The notes: generated by a model from the letters alone, not told the origin. A stretch of 64,000 nucleotides of DNA from Parabacteroides acidifaciens (GCF_003363715.1 NZ_QREV01000007.1:61749-125748), one strand, 5' to 3'. Positions 52,916-62,151 are shown, counted from the first letter of the stretch. Made by a program: numbers and translations.

Positions 52916-53635
52916 ATGATGAAAAAGAATCTATTATTTCAGTTCTTGTTAATGGCGTTCCTGCTTCCGGCTTTCTCTTGTTCGGATGACGATTCCACCC
53001 CGGAAATCAATAACGCAACCACTTTGAACATGCTCGATGCGGAGAACGGCACGACCCGTTTGGGAAATTCAGACATTTACATTAATGCTGCAAACAATTT
53101 TCAGACAAACAGATGCCTGATTGCCGAAATCGGTACGTCGAAAGGATTGGGAAAAGTCATTCCTCCCAAGGTCGGCGACGGGTTGGTCTCTCAGGTCGCC
53201 GTAACGCCGGGCCATCTCTACCAGGCTTTCGTGGAAGAAGCTGTAATGCAGTTCCCGTCGGGGAAGTTCGCATTAGCGCTGGCCGGAGACTACTATCAGT
53301 TCTATGTCGATTCGGAGATCATGAAAGAGGAAAAAAGAATAGGCGCTGTCGTGCGGTTTGCCTTGATCAATCCCGAGGCAGAAGGTTTACCTGCCTATGA
53401 CAGCATGATCGGGACAGTACGCAACGGTTATGGAGAGGAAATCGTCTGTGAGTTTCCCAAGAACACAGAGTTTTACTACGACAGCAGTCTGGAAGAGATC
53501 TTCCAGATTTCGACCAATGGCGGTGTTTTGAAGATGAGCCTGTGGGTCTCGTGGGGCGATAATCTCCGGGGCAACTACGTCATCTATGCCCGGCATAACG
53601 AGGTATATACGAAAGTATATGTCAGAGTGGAATAA
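52916..53635 (+). CDS. Lipoprotein of unknown function (DUF5036-like)
   Basis: A 239-residue lipoprotein: signal peptide MKKNLLFQFLLMAFLLPA with lipobox and an acidic start after the cysteine (CSDDDS), the surface-export type of signal in Bacteroidota. The mature part is beta-rich with no catalytic motif that I can see. It looks similar to small Bacteroidales lipoproteins classed under DUF5036, but this is a weak resemblance. It is a single gene with its own promoter, ending next to the convergent yqaA-like gene (adjacent stops). Confidence 0.6.
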   Translation: MMKKNLLFQFLLMAFLLPAFSCSDDDSTPEINNATTLNMLDAENGTTRLGNSDIYINAANNFQTNRCLIAEIGTSKGLGKVIPPKVGDGLVSQVAVTPGHLYQAFVEEAVMQFPSGKFALALAGDYYQFYVDSEIMKEEKRIGAVVRFALINPEAEGLPAYDSMIGTVRNGYGEEIVCEFPKNTEFYYDSSLEEIFQISTNGGVLKMSLWVSWGDNLRGNYVIYARHNEVYTKVYVRVE

Positions 53636-54085
53636 TCAGAACATTCCCTGTACCTTGTAAACAAATTCCATCCAAACCCAATATCGGATCGCCTTTCCGA
53701 GGAACATCGAGATCGCAACGATCCAGATATTGGCACGGAGGAAACCGAGCGCTACGGCGATGAAATCACCGATGCCGGGAAGGAAAACAAAGAAGCCCAT
53801 CCAAGAGCCTTTCCCTTTTATCCAGTCCTGGACCTTTTGGAGTTTCACGGCATCCAGCTTCAGATATTTCTCTATCCATTCGACTTTCCCCAGCATACCT
53901 AACCAGTAACAACTCATACCTCCCAGGAAGTTACCTAATGTCGCGGCAATCATACAAGGCCAGTAGGCCGAGCCTGCCAGTAGTACGCCGGTCAGAACCA
54001 CCTCGCTGCTGAACGGCAGGATGGTAGCGGCCAGGAACGAGGCGATAAACACGCCGATATATCCGTATTCTATAAGAAATTCCAT
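53636..54085 (-). CDS. YqaA/DedA-type membrane protein
   Basis: A 149-residue inner-membrane protein of the SNARE-associated (DedA/VTT) superfamily, YqaA branch. Seen are several hydrophobic segments, the re-entrant region ILPFSSEVVLTGVLLAG, a glycine-rich GNFLGGMSCYWLGMLGK, and the family's FFVFLPGIGDFIAVALGFLR. Family members act in lipid scrambling or membrane homeostasis. ATG 54085 is chosen; upstream ATGs overlap the previous gene too far. It overlaps the preceding gene by 16 bases. Confidence 0.87.
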   Translation of the reverse strand: MEFLIEYGYIGVFIASFLAATILPFSSEVVLTGVLLAGSAYWPCMIAATLGNFLGGMSCYWLGMLGKVEWIEKYLKLDAVKLQKVQDWIKGKGSWMGFFVFLPGIGDFIAVALGFLRANIWIVAISMFLGKAIRYWVWMEFVYKVQGMF

Positions 54086-55083
54086 AAACGAATGAATAAG
54101 GTGGCAATCAGGAATACCACAGTTGCATAAAACGACCAGAAAACAATCCGCCTTCGCGTTACCGTAAAGAAGTGGGCAATCAGGATGGAAGCAGGTACAC
54201 AAGCCGTTTCCAGAAATTCTTCCGAGACTTGCTCATAGAGGAAATAAAGGCTGAAAGCCCACACCGACATCGCAATCAGGAACGCAAGAAACTGGCGTGA
54301 ACGCAGTGAATCCTCCGTATCGTGCATGACGATATTCAGAGACGCGACAATTGTCAGGAAAGCGATTGCAATGATACTGATCCAGTCAACCAGCACAATC
54401 CCGTCCGTAGCCAACAGGTGCATCTTGAAAAGCGTATGGAAAGGAATGGTGAACGGCGTAAAATCCCGTTGCCATACGCACCAGCCCAGCAGGAACCAAT
54501 ACACGGTGGCGACACCGAGCAGAGATGCCATAAATGTACGCGGCGTCAGCGAACGGAAGTTGTACATCCCGAGCCAAAACAGGGGCAGGAACCAGAGCAG
54601 GTGAATCCAGAGCAGGCTTCCGATACCGATCAACAGGGCAGCACTGTAGGCTTTTTCCCTCGCTTCCGGATCGTGGTAGGAGGTGAATAGCTGGTAAATC
54701 GCCAGGATTAGGCAGAAAACGCCGACCGACGTAGATTTCAGCGGGAAGAAATCCGGGTTCGTACTGATGAATAAGATATAAAAAAGGAACGGCAACATCG
54801 TCTTTTCCCTGATCAACACCAAGACATAATTGGCGCGATGTAATAAGAAAGCGCCTCCTGCCATCAGTACCATCCCGATGATGTAGGTAAATTCTTTGCC
54901 GGGCAATGCCTGGCAGATAGCGTTCCAAAGAGGAGTAGCCGAAACCTCGCCATAGACGGGATAGCCTACGGAATACAGATAACTCACCACCCAGCAGACC
55001 ATACACGCCAGCAGAACCGGAATAAAGGTCTGCGGCGCGGAAAAGTCAAACCGGCGGGTGTATTTATTGTATGCTACTCTCAT
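54070..55083 (-). CDS. Multi-pass membrane protein (DUF6427-like)
   Basis: A 337-residue protein with about ten hydrophobic segments (for example FIPVLLACMVCWVVSYLYSV, ILFISTNPDFF and SLLGVATVYWFLLGWCVW). I see no catalytic motif. It resembles Bacteroidota DUF6427 membrane proteins, which have no assigned function. It is translationally coupled with the yqaA-like gene (16-base overlap). Upstream lies an inverted repeat and purD on the same strand. Confidence 0.65.
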   Translation of the reverse strand: MRVAYNKYTRRFDFSAPQTFIPVLLACMVCWVVSYLYSVGYPVYGEVSATPLWNAICQALPGKEFTYIIGMVLMAGGAFLLHRANYVLVLIREKTMLPFLFYILFISTNPDFFPLKSTSVGVFCLILAIYQLFTSYHDPEAREKAYSAALLIGIGSLLWIHLLWFLPLFWLGMYNFRSLTPRTFMASLLGVATVYWFLLGWCVWQRDFTPFTIPFHTLFKMHLLATDGIVLVDWISIIAIAFLTIVASLNIVMHDTEDSLRSRQFLAFLIAMSVWAFSLYFLYEQVSEEFLETACVPASILIAHFFTVTRRRIVFWSFYATVVFLIATLFIRLWNFL

Positions 55084-55134
55084 GTTAGTTGAAATTAGAT
55101 AGATGATGATTTAGCGGAGACTCGCTATGTTTGT

Positions 55135-55250
55135 ATTACCGGACGCAGATATCGCAGATGACGCAGATGAACGCAGATCATTTATTGTTTTAAAAGAAAA
55201 TAAGTCTGCGTTCCTCTGCGTAGTCTGCGCCCGTCTGCGTCCGGTAAATA
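55135..55250. repeat. Inverted repeat of CGCAGA units between purD and the DUF6427-like gene
   Basis: The left arm (55135-55179) has four CGCAGA units spaced 9-10 bases, framed by TTACCGGACGCAGA. The right arm (55202-55250) carries the mirrored four TCTGCG units and ends TCTGCGTCCGGTAA. The arms match base for base over most positions around an AT-rich loop. There is no gene in this gap, and no clear promoter for the downstream membrane genes. Confidence 0.8.
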
Positions 55251-55264
55251 CGAGCAAACGTTTA

Positions 55265-56536
55265 TTACAAATCGAATCCGATATCGCTACGGAAATATTT
55301 CTTGTCGAAGTCGATGATTTTGGCACCGGCGAAGGATTTGGCAAGGGCTTCCTCCTTGTTGGCACCATATGAGCTGACGGCGATGACACGGCCTCCGTTA
55401 GTGAGGATCTGTCCGTCGGCTGCCTTTGTGCCGGCATGGAAAACGATGTTTTCTGCCGGGACTTTATCCAAGCCACTGATCACTTTGCCCTTTTCGTAGG
55501 CTTCGGGGTAACCGCCGCTGACCAGCATAACGGTTACAGCTGCACGCGGGTCGTGTGTCAGTGTGCGGCTTCCTAAGTTGCCTTCTGCAACGCCTTCCAG
55601 CAGTTCAACCAGGTCACTCTGGATGCGGAGCATCACGACTTCCGTTTCCGGATCACCCATGCGGCAGTTATATTCGATCACCATCGGCTCGTTCTTTACA
55701 TTGATCAGGCCGAGGAAAATGAAACCTTTATAATCGATATTCTCCGCTTTTAGTCCTTCGATGGTCGGGCGGATAATGCGCTCGTCCACCTTCTGCATAA
55801 ACACATCATCTGCGAAAGGAACAGGGGAAACAGCTCCCATACCGCCTGTATTCAGGCCGGTATTGCCTTCTCCGATCCGTTTGTAGTCTTTGGCAACCGG
55901 AAGTACCTTATAATCTTTGCCGTCTGTCATGACAAACACAGAGCATTCGATACCATCCAGAAACTCTTCGATGACAACTGTTTTGCTGGCATCGCCGAAC
56001 ATTCCGCCCAGCATGTCGCCCAACTCTTTCTTCGCCTCTTCCAGTGTATCGAGAATCAACACACCTTTGCCGGCTGCCAGTCCGTCTGCTTTCAGCACAT
56101 AAGGAGCTTGCAGTTCTTCGAGGAAAGCGTAGCCTTCTGCTAAATTATCTGCCGAGATACTTTTGTAGCGGGCAGTCGGGATGTGATGGCGCATCATGAA
56201 AGCCTTGGCAAAATCCTTACTCCCTTCTAACTGTGCACCCTCTTTAGACGGGCCGATAACGGGAATAGCGGCCAGGGCGGAATCGTTCTTGAAGAAGTCG
56301 TAAACCCCTTTCACCAACGGGTCTTCCGGGCCTACCACTACCATATCGATATTGTTTGCCAAAGCAAACTCCTTGATAGCAGGGAAATCGTCTGCCTTAA
56401 TATTTACATTCGTGCCTGCCAATGCTGTTCCTGCATTACCGGGAGCAATGAATAACTTGTCCACTTTCGGGCTTTGAGCAATCTTCCAGGCTATTGCGTG
56501 TTCGCGGCCGCCTGAGCCAAGTAATAAGATGTTCAT
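55265..56536 (-). CDS. purD: Phosphoribosylamine-glycine ligase
   Basis: A 423-residue ATP-grasp enzyme, third enzyme of de novo purine synthesis (phosphoribosylamine plus glycine to GAR). The N-terminus [18 protein letters not shown] and PGNAGTA, the ATP-grasp segment [14 protein letters not shown], and [24 protein letters not shown] in the C-terminal half are diagnostic. The length is normal. Its leader is a four-unit 7-nt repeat immediately before the ATG. It is 19 bases downstream of the S9 peptidase stop and may be cotranscribed with it. Confidence 0.97.
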   Translation of the reverse strand: MNILLLGSGGREHAIAWKIAQSPKVDKLFIAPGNAGTALAGTNVNIKADDFPAIKEFALANNIDMVVVGPEDPLVKGVYDFFKNDSALAAIPVIGPSKEGAQLEGSKDFAKAFMMRHHIPTARYKSISADNLAEGYAFLEELQAPYVLKADGLAAGKGVLILDTLEEAKKELGDMLGGMFGDASKTVVIEEFLDGIECSVFVMTDGKDYKVLPVAKDYKRIGEGNTGLNTGGMGAVSPVPFADDVFMQKVDERIIRPTIEGLKAENIDYKGFIFLGLINVKNEPMVIEYNCRMGDPETEVVMLRIQSDLVELLEGVAEGNLGSRTLTHDPRAAVTVMLVSGGYPEAYEKGKVISGLDKVPAENIVFHAGTKAADGQILTNGGRVIAVSSYGANKEEALAKSFAGAKIIDFDKKYFRSDIGFDL

Positions 56537-56538
56537 AT

Positions 56539-56566
56539 TTCTTAATTCTTAATTTTCAATTCTTCA
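56539..56566. repeat. Four-unit 7-nt repeat before purD
   Basis: Plus-strand units TTCTTAA, TTCTTAA, TTTTCAA, TTCTTCA. The array covers the purD leader and the last codons of the preceding peptidase gene. Confidence 0.6.
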
Positions 56567-58763
56567 GGTAATCGTCGAAGTACCGTGTTATCTTCTCATA
56601 CAGATGCGGGCGGTCTTTGCCGATCACATTGTGCAGGTGACGGGGATAGACAAAGTAATCCGGATAGGTGTCTGCATCCACACAGGCTTTCAGGAAGCCG
56701 AGGCTGTGCTGCCAAACGACTACCGGATCGATATCTCCGTGAATCAACAACAGATGTCCTTTGAGGTTGCCGGCTTTCAGTTTGAGGTTGGCATTCTTAT
56801 ATCCTTCCAGATTATCTTGCGGACGGTCCATATAGCGTTCACCGTACATGATTTCGTAGTTGCTCCAGTCGATCACCGGTCCTCCGGCAACGCCTACCTT
56901 AAACAGTTCCGGATAAGAACACATCAGGTTCGTTGTCATAAAGCCGCCATAGCTCCATCCGTGTACGCCTATCCGGTCGGCATCCACGTATGGAAGAGAC
57001 TTCAGGAAGTCGACACCTTTCACCTGGTCCGCCATTTCGTTTACACCTAAGTTCCGGTGGATCACACTTTCAAAAGCATGTCCGCGATTGGCTGATCCGC
57101 GACTGTCGAGCGTAAAGATCACATATCCGCGTTGTGCCATATAGATATCCCATCCGCCTACACCGTTCTTCCATCCGCCTGTCACCAACTGGGCGTGCGG
57201 ACCTCCGTAGACATAGACGATAGTGGGGTATTTCTTTGTTTCATCCAGCCCGACGGGTTTAACCAGGCGATAGTTCAAGTCAGTCACGCCGTCTGCCGCC
57301 TTGATCGTTCCTGTGACGATTTCCGGCATGGCATAACCCTCGTATGGGTCTTTTGCCATCAGCAACGTCCGCAGGGTTTCTCTCTTTTGCCCGTCGATAA
57401 TCGAAATCTCACGCGGGATAGCGGGAGCGGAATAATTATCGATCAGATACTTGCCGGATGCGCTGAGTTGCGTACTGTGCACACCTTGCAAACCGCCCGA
57501 AGTCAGTTCGTAAGATGTTCCCTTTTTCAAATCTAACCGTGATGTTCCGACATATAAGGCATCGCCATAGCCGAAGGAACTGAGCAGCGCCGGTTTGGTA
57601 GAGGAGAAATACAAGGCTTTCCCTTTTGCATCGAAGCCTAATACATCCTTTACGACCCATTCGCCTTTCGTCAGCTGCTTCAGCAGTTTGCCCTCCGTAT
57701 TATATAGATACAGGTGGTTATATCCGTCGCGTTCGCTCTGCCAGATAAACTGGTCCGGGTTGTTAGGAAGGAAGAGAACCGGATGTTGCGGTTCCACGTA
57801 GTGTTCATCCGTTTCGGTGAACAGGTCGGCTTCCTTTTCCCCTGTCAGGGCGGAATAGCGTACCAGATGCATCTCGTTCTGTTCCCGGTTCAGTTCAGCG
57901 ATATAGATGCTTTTCTCGTCCGGACTCCAGGCTATATTAGTCAGGTATTTCTCTTTTGGCAATCCCGTTTTCAGCCAGACGGTCTTTTTTGTTTCCAAGT
58001 TATAGACGCCGACAGTCACTTCATGGCTTTTCATGCCGGCCATCGGGTACTTATGCGGTTCAGCCGTTGCGCAGCGGGTTGTAATATTAACAAACGGATA
58101 ATCCGTAACCATGCTTTCGTCCATCCGGTAGAAAGCTAAAGCCGAACCGGCGGGCGACCAGAAAGTCCCCTTATGGATACCGAACTCGTTCTGGTGGACA
58201 GACTTTCCGCAAACGATACCGTCCGCCGTTTCATCCGTAACAATCCCGACAGTGTTGTCGGGCGAAAGAATCCGCAGGTTATTCCCTTCCGTAAAAGCCA
58301 GGTAGCCGTTAGCCGGGCAGAAATCATAATCCGCCCATGACGCATCCAACTTATAAGTATTCAGAATCTTGTTTTCCGCAAAATTATAATGGTAACGATG
58401 GCGCTTGGCATTGAATGTTAGCACAGGCTGATCCGGATAGGGAACCGAGAAATAAGGCATACTTCCCACTGTCTGCTGTCCGGCTGCCGTAAGTGCATCG
58501 TTCAGTTGCTGGCGAGTGAAGGCCACTTTTTCGTTCTTGGTCGATTCGCCGCTCATCATGCTGTCGCCCCTGACATACAGATAAGTATCTCCGCACCACT
58601 GCAACTGTTTCAGGCTGCGGGGCACAAAACGACTCTGCGTTTTTCCTCCCGGTATCAGGTCTTGCAAGGTGAACTGCTTATCTTGTCCCATCATCGACAG
58701 CGGATTTGTAAGTGCCAGGGCACAACATATTGCTAAATATTTAATCTTCGAGATCATCGTCAT
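56556..58763 (-). CDS. S9 family peptidase, dipeptidyl peptidase IV type
   Basis: A 735-residue exported peptidase (signal region KYLAICCALALTNPLSMMG). An N-terminal beta-propeller (about 50-470, DPPIV_N type) is followed by the alpha/beta-hydrolase domain with YVYGGPHAQ, the nucleophile motif GWSYGGFM, the Asp in HGDIDPVV and the His in RHLHNVIG. The Glu pair binding the peptide N-terminus may be in the propeller; I did not pin it down. It should release Xaa-Pro dipeptides, as the Porphyromonas enzyme does. It starts at 58763 (or 58757), overlapping the methyltransferase 3' end by 23 bases; a longer upstream frame is not coding. Confidence 0.92.
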   Translation of the reverse strand: MTMISKIKYLAICCALALTNPLSMMGQDKQFTLQDLIPGGKTQSRFVPRSLKQLQWCGDTYLYVRGDSMMSGESTKNEKVAFTRQQLNDALTAAGQQTVGSMPYFSVPYPDQPVLTFNAKRHRYHYNFAENKILNTYKLDASWADYDFCPANGYLAFTEGNNLRILSPDNTVGIVTDETADGIVCGKSVHQNEFGIHKGTFWSPAGSALAFYRMDESMVTDYPFVNITTRCATAEPHKYPMAGMKSHEVTVGVYNLETKKTVWLKTGLPKEKYLTNIAWSPDEKSIYIAELNREQNEMHLVRYSALTGEKEADLFTETDEHYVEPQHPVLFLPNNPDQFIWQSERDGYNHLYLYNTEGKLLKQLTKGEWVVKDVLGFDAKGKALYFSSTKPALLSSFGYGDALYVGTSRLDLKKGTSYELTSGGLQGVHSTQLSASGKYLIDNYSAPAIPREISIIDGQKRETLRTLLMAKDPYEGYAMPEIVTGTIKAADGVTDLNYRLVKPVGLDETKKYPTIVYVYGGPHAQLVTGGWKNGVGGWDIYMAQRGYVIFTLDSRGSANRGHAFESVIHRNLGVNEMADQVKGVDFLKSLPYVDADRIGVHGWSYGGFMTTNLMCSYPELFKVGVAGGPVIDWSNYEIMYGERYMDRPQDNLEGYKNANLKLKAGNLKGHLLLIHGDIDPVVVWQHSLGFLKACVDADTYPDYFVYPRHLHNVIGKDRPHLYEKITRYFDDYLKN

Positions 58764-60333
58764 CTCTTCTTTTAAATGGTTTCTTGAATGATTGGTTTCC
58801 GAACTTCTTATCTCCGAATTTCCTGTCACCAAACTTCTTATCCCCGAATTTCTTTTTGTCCCCAAAGACTTCATCGTCTTTGAAACGTTTCTTGACAGGG
58901 CGTTTGGCAACGAAATCCTTGCGTGCCGGACGGCCATCCGCCCGATCATCGCCAAAATAACGCTTGCCCGGTACAAACGGTGCGCGTTCGCTGTCATCCT
59001 CGGCATGTGCCGCTGCAAAACGGCGGTCGGGGCGGTCCAACCGGTCAGTCTTGAAGTTCGGACGGGAAGGACGGTCTGATGAGCGATCGGAAGGACGATC
59101 CGGACGGCGTTCGAAAGAGTGTTTGCCGGCAACATCCGGGCGTTCGAAACCTGACGGACGCGCTTCGCCTTCTTCGTTCAACGCTTTTTTATAGTCCTTG
59201 TTCTTTCCTTCAAATATGTCGTAGCAACGGTATTCGCATTCCAGCGAACCGTTCATCAACTTCATCTTTTCGCTCGGTTTCAAGCCGATCTTATCGAAAC
59301 ATTCGTCTTTGTAGCTCAGGATCCATACCTTATATCCCGTAAACACATGTTTGATCCGTTCGCCGATCATATTATACAGCCCTAACAGGTCACGGCTTGA
59401 AATACGTTCGCCGTAAGGCGGATTCGTCACCATGATACCCGGATTCGGCGCTTCAGCGCATTGCTGGAACGGTTGGACTTTCAGGTCGATATATTTCATC
59501 AGGCCGGCACTGCGGATGTTCTTTTCGGCAATCTCGATTGCTGCCGGACTGATATCCGCACCGTAACATTTGAATGTAAATTCCCGTTCCTGGCTTTCGT
59601 CGTTGTAGATACGGTCGAACAGTTCCTGATCGAAGTCGATCCATTTTTCGAAAGCGAACTCCTTGCGGTGCACACCCGGAGCGATGTTCAGCGCAATCAT
59701 GGCAGCCTCGATCAGCAACGTACCGGAACCGCACATCGGATCGACGAAGTTGGATTCTCCCTTCCACCCTGTTTTCAGGATCATGCCGGCAGCTAATACT
59801 TCGTTCAGCGGGGCTTCCGTCTGGTCTACACGATAGCCGCGTTTATGCAGACTCTCGCCCGAACTGTCGATAGACAGCGTACAGTCGTTGTGCGAGATAT
59901 GGATATTGATATACAGATCCGGATTATTCACACGGACGGAAGGACGCTTTTGTTCCTTTTCCATGAAATAATCCACGATAGCATCTTTCGTACGATAGGC
60001 AACAAACTTGGAGTGGTTGAAGTCTTCCGAGTAGATAACCGAGTCGATGGCGAATGTCTTGTCCAGCGATATGTAGTTTTCCCATTTCACCTTCTTCACC
60101 TCTTTGTACACGGTATCGGCGTCTTTGGCTTTAAAGTGATAAATGGGCTTCAGGATGCGAAGCGCCGTACGGCAACAAAAGTTGGCTTTGTAAAGCACTT
60201 CCTTATCTCCGGTAAAGGACACCATCCGGCGGCCAATCTGTATGTCGTTGGCACCTAAAGATAATAATTCGCCGGCCAGTATTTCTTCCAACCCGTAAAG
60301 GGTCTTGGCCACCATTTCAAAAGTCTCGCTCAT
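58741..60333 (-). CDS. THUMP-domain rRNA methyltransferase (RlmL-like) with basic tail
   Basis: A 530-residue protein. A THUMP RNA-binding domain (about 50-160) precedes a class I SAM-dependent methyltransferase: DPMCGSGTLLIEAAMIALNI is the SAM loop region and NPPYGERI the NPPY catalytic motif for N2-guanine methylation. This matches the N-terminal half of RlmL. The last about 140 residues are low complexity: Arg/Asp-rich, then KKFGDKKFGDRKFGDKKFG-type repeats ending in DDDDLED, probably a disordered RNA-binding tail. The start at 60333 is used because the longer frame reads through a repeat array. The S9 peptidase gene overlaps its end. Confidence 0.92.
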   Translation of the reverse strand: MSETFEMVAKTLYGLEEILAGELLSLGANDIQIGRRMVSFTGDKEVLYKANFCCRTALRILKPIYHFKAKDADTVYKEVKKVKWENYISLDKTFAIDSVIYSEDFNHSKFVAYRTKDAIVDYFMEKEQKRPSVRVNNPDLYINIHISHNDCTLSIDSSGESLHKRGYRVDQTEAPLNEVLAAGMILKTGWKGESNFVDPMCGSGTLLIEAAMIALNIAPGVHRKEFAFEKWIDFDQELFDRIYNDESQEREFTFKCYGADISPAAIEIAEKNIRSAGLMKYIDLKVQPFQQCAEAPNPGIMVTNPPYGERISSRDLLGLYNMIGERIKHVFTGYKVWILSYKDECFDKIGLKPSEKMKLMNGSLECEYRCYDIFEGKNKDYKKALNEEGEARPSGFERPDVAGKHSFERRPDRPSDRSSDRPSRPNFKTDRLDRPDRRFAAAHAEDDSERAPFVPGKRYFGDDRADGRPARKDFVAKRPVKKRFKDDEVFGDKKKFGDKKFGDRKFGDKKFGNQSFKKPFKRRDDDDLED

Positions 60334-60368
60334 TGTAATTGACAGTTGACAATGGACAATTGACAATT
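60334..60368. repeat. Five-unit 7-nt repeat directly before the RlmL-like gene
   Basis: Plus-strand units TGTAATT, GACAGTT, GACAATG, GACAATT, GACAATT; on the coding strand AATTGTC-type units run straight into the ATG. It is an inverted copy of the array at 60448-60482. Confidence 0.8.
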
Positions 60369-60427
60369 TGCCGGAAAAAAAACGAATCGTCTTTGTCTCA
60401 TTGCTCGTTAATAATTATATTATTAGT

Positions 60428-61357
60428 TTATACATTCTCGTTTCTTCCAATTGTCAATTGTCCATTATCAATTGTCAATTGAATCGTCGCTCCTGCCGGA
60501 ACATCTTCGGTGATCCAGACATTTCCGCAGATTGTCGCTCCCTCGCCGATACAAATCCGCCCCAGTAAAGTGGCATTTGAATAGACCGTGACATGATCGC
60601 CTAAAACCGGATGGCGGGAGACGCCGCGTATCGCATTCCCGTTCTCGTCAGGCGGCAGTTTCTCTCCTGCCAGGCTGACTCCCTGGAAGATACGGACGTG
60701 GTTACCGATCACGCTGGTTTCGCCGATAACAGTGCCTGTGCCATGATCGATGGAGAAATAATGCCCGATCTGTGCTCCCGGATGAATATCGATACCCGTC
60801 TCCGAATGCGCCATTTCAGTAATCATGCGGGGGATGAAAGGGACGCCGAGCCGGTACAGCTGGTGTGCAATACGGTAGTTGCAGATAGCCCGGAAACCGG
60901 GATAGCAAAAGATGACCTCATTGATGTTTTGTGCGGCTGGATCGCCGTTAAAGGCAGCTTCGGCATCGGTTGCCAACAGGCTGCGCATTTCAGGAAGTGA
61001 CTGGATAAAAGCTTCCGAGAGCTTTTCCGCTTCGGTGAATATCTTTTCTTCCGGGCAAGTCGTGCAATTGGTATCGGCAAAGCAAAGCCCGGCATAAATC
61101 TGTTTGGAAAGCAAGGTATGCAATGTCCCGATGTTTACACCGGTATGGAAGCGGATCGTCTGCTTGCTGATACGTGCATTCCCGTAATAACCGGGGAAAA
61201 GGATTGCCCGGCATAGATCGATGATCTCTTCCAGTACTTCACCCGAGGGTAACGCTTCTTCATCGCGATAGGCATGAAACAGTTGCTGGTAAGATCCCTC
61301 ATCCGAGAGCATCTCAACTGTATCATTCAATACCTTGCTATGCTTTTGCAATCCCAT
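60428..61357 (-). CDS. Serine O-acetyltransferase
   Basis: A 309-residue CysE/EpsC-type enzyme that acetylates serine for cysteine synthesis. The N-terminal helical part is followed by a left-handed beta helix of hexapeptide repeats: MAHSETGIDIHPGAQIGHY, IDHGTGTVIGETSVIGN, the loop with LPPDENGNAIRG, and the C-terminal coils TVYSNATLLGRICIGEGATI. The catalytic His/Asp pair lies in these coils. The last about 17 residues (QLTIDNGQLTIGRNENV) are encoded by a 7-nt repeat array that has overrun the 3' end, so the native C-terminus may have differed. Confidence 0.93.
   Translation of the reverse strand: MGLQKHSKVLNDTVEMLSDEGSYQQLFHAYRDEEALPSGEVLEEIIDLCRAILFPGYYGNARISKQTIRFHTGVNIGTLHTLLSKQIYAGLCFADTNCTTCPEEKIFTEAEKLSEAFIQSLPEMRSLLATDAEAAFNGDPAAQNINEVIFCYPGFRAICNYRIAHQLYRLGVPFIPRMITEMAHSETGIDIHPGAQIGHYFSIDHGTGTVIGETSVIGNHVRIFQGVSLAGEKLPPDENGNAIRGVSRHPVLGDHVTVYSNATLLGRICIGEGATICGNVWITEDVPAGATIQLTIDNGQLTIGRNENV
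60448..60482. repeat. Five-unit 7-nt repeat at the 3' end of the serine acetyltransferase gene
   Basis: Units CAATTGT, CAATTGT, CCATTAT, CAATTGT, CAATTGA. Nearly identical, inverted, to 60334-60368, 79 bases away. It is translated at the C-terminus of the acetyltransferase. Confidence 0.85.
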
Positions 61358-61391
61358 TATTCAGCAATAATCATATTTGGCAACAAAAGTA

Positions 61392-61877
61392 CTAATTAAT
61401 TCTCAATTTATCATGCGGTGCCCCGAATTCCTTGCAGCTCACCTCATCCAGTTCGACAATCCATATCTTTACATTCTTCACGGCCGGGTCAGAGTAGCGG
61501 AATTCTTTATCCGAATACTGTTTCATAATGATATCCAGCGCTTCCGTCTTTTTATCGAAATCTTCTTCAAAACGGACTTTACCCCAGCTGATCACGCTCT
61601 TGGAACGCATCCGGTAGCTGCAAGCCACTTCGGGATGTTGGAAGACCAGGTCATGATCGGTACTGAACGTAATGCATACGCGCGGATTCCGCTCCAGGAT
61701 AGAGATACTCCGCCCTTCCTGTGCCGAATGCAGATATATAACACCATCGCGATAGCCGAAGTTCATCGGCAATACATAAGGCGTTCCATCCGTATCGGCC
61801 AACCCTACATAGCAAATATCACATTTCTTAATGATCGCTTCGATCAACTCTTTGTCAGTATGTACTAATGTTCTCAT
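61392..61877 (-). CDS. Pyridoxamine 5'-phosphate oxidase-like (NimA-type) flavoprotein
   Basis: A 161-residue split-barrel flavin-binding protein. Seen are CYVGLADTDGTPYVLPMNFG, YLHSAQEGRSISILERNPRV and VISWGKVRFEED, the pattern of the pyridoxamine 5'-phosphate oxidase-like family to which NimA nitroimidazole reductases belong. Whether it confers nitroimidazole resistance is not shown; many chromosomal members do not. It has its own promoter and lies 34 bases before the serine acetyltransferase gene, so the two may be cotranscribed. Confidence 0.87.
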   Translation of the reverse strand: MRTLVHTDKELIEAIIKKCDICYVGLADTDGTPYVLPMNFGYRDGVIYLHSAQEGRSISILERNPRVCITFSTDHDLVFQHPEVACSYRMRSKSVISWGKVRFEEDFDKKTEALDIIMKQYSDKEFRYSDPAVKNVKIWIVELDEVSCKEFGAPHDKLRIN

Positions 61878-61901
61878 CTTTTATTTCCGTTTTTCTGTCT
61901 A

Positions 61902-61932
61902 CAAACATACAAGTTTTTATCGTTTCCATCAA
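61902..61932 (-). promoter_or_regulatory. Promoter of the NimA-like gene
   Basis: On the minus strand TATGTTTG at 61909-61902 and TTG at 61932-61930, with a 20-base spacer; 24 bases before the ATG. Confidence 0.7.
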
Positions 61933-62151
61933 TTCTTTCCGGTTTATTCGTGAACCGCCCCTGCGAGGCTTGGTTGTTTCATATTTGGCAAATAATGAAC
62001 TTATTTATCCCCAATGATTATCGGGTGAGCCCCAATATATACCGCAGATTAGGGAAAATTGATAACTTATACGGCATAATTGCCATTTGCTACAAGACAA
62101 AAGAGGGCGTACTTTGCATTATAAAAGATAACACATAAAAACTGCAAAGAC

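Noticed and set aside
58763-59135. N-terminal extension of the S9 peptidase frame by 124 codons
   Set aside because: It overlaps the methyltransferase gene in another frame and would hide the signal peptide; the start at 58763 fits the family length.
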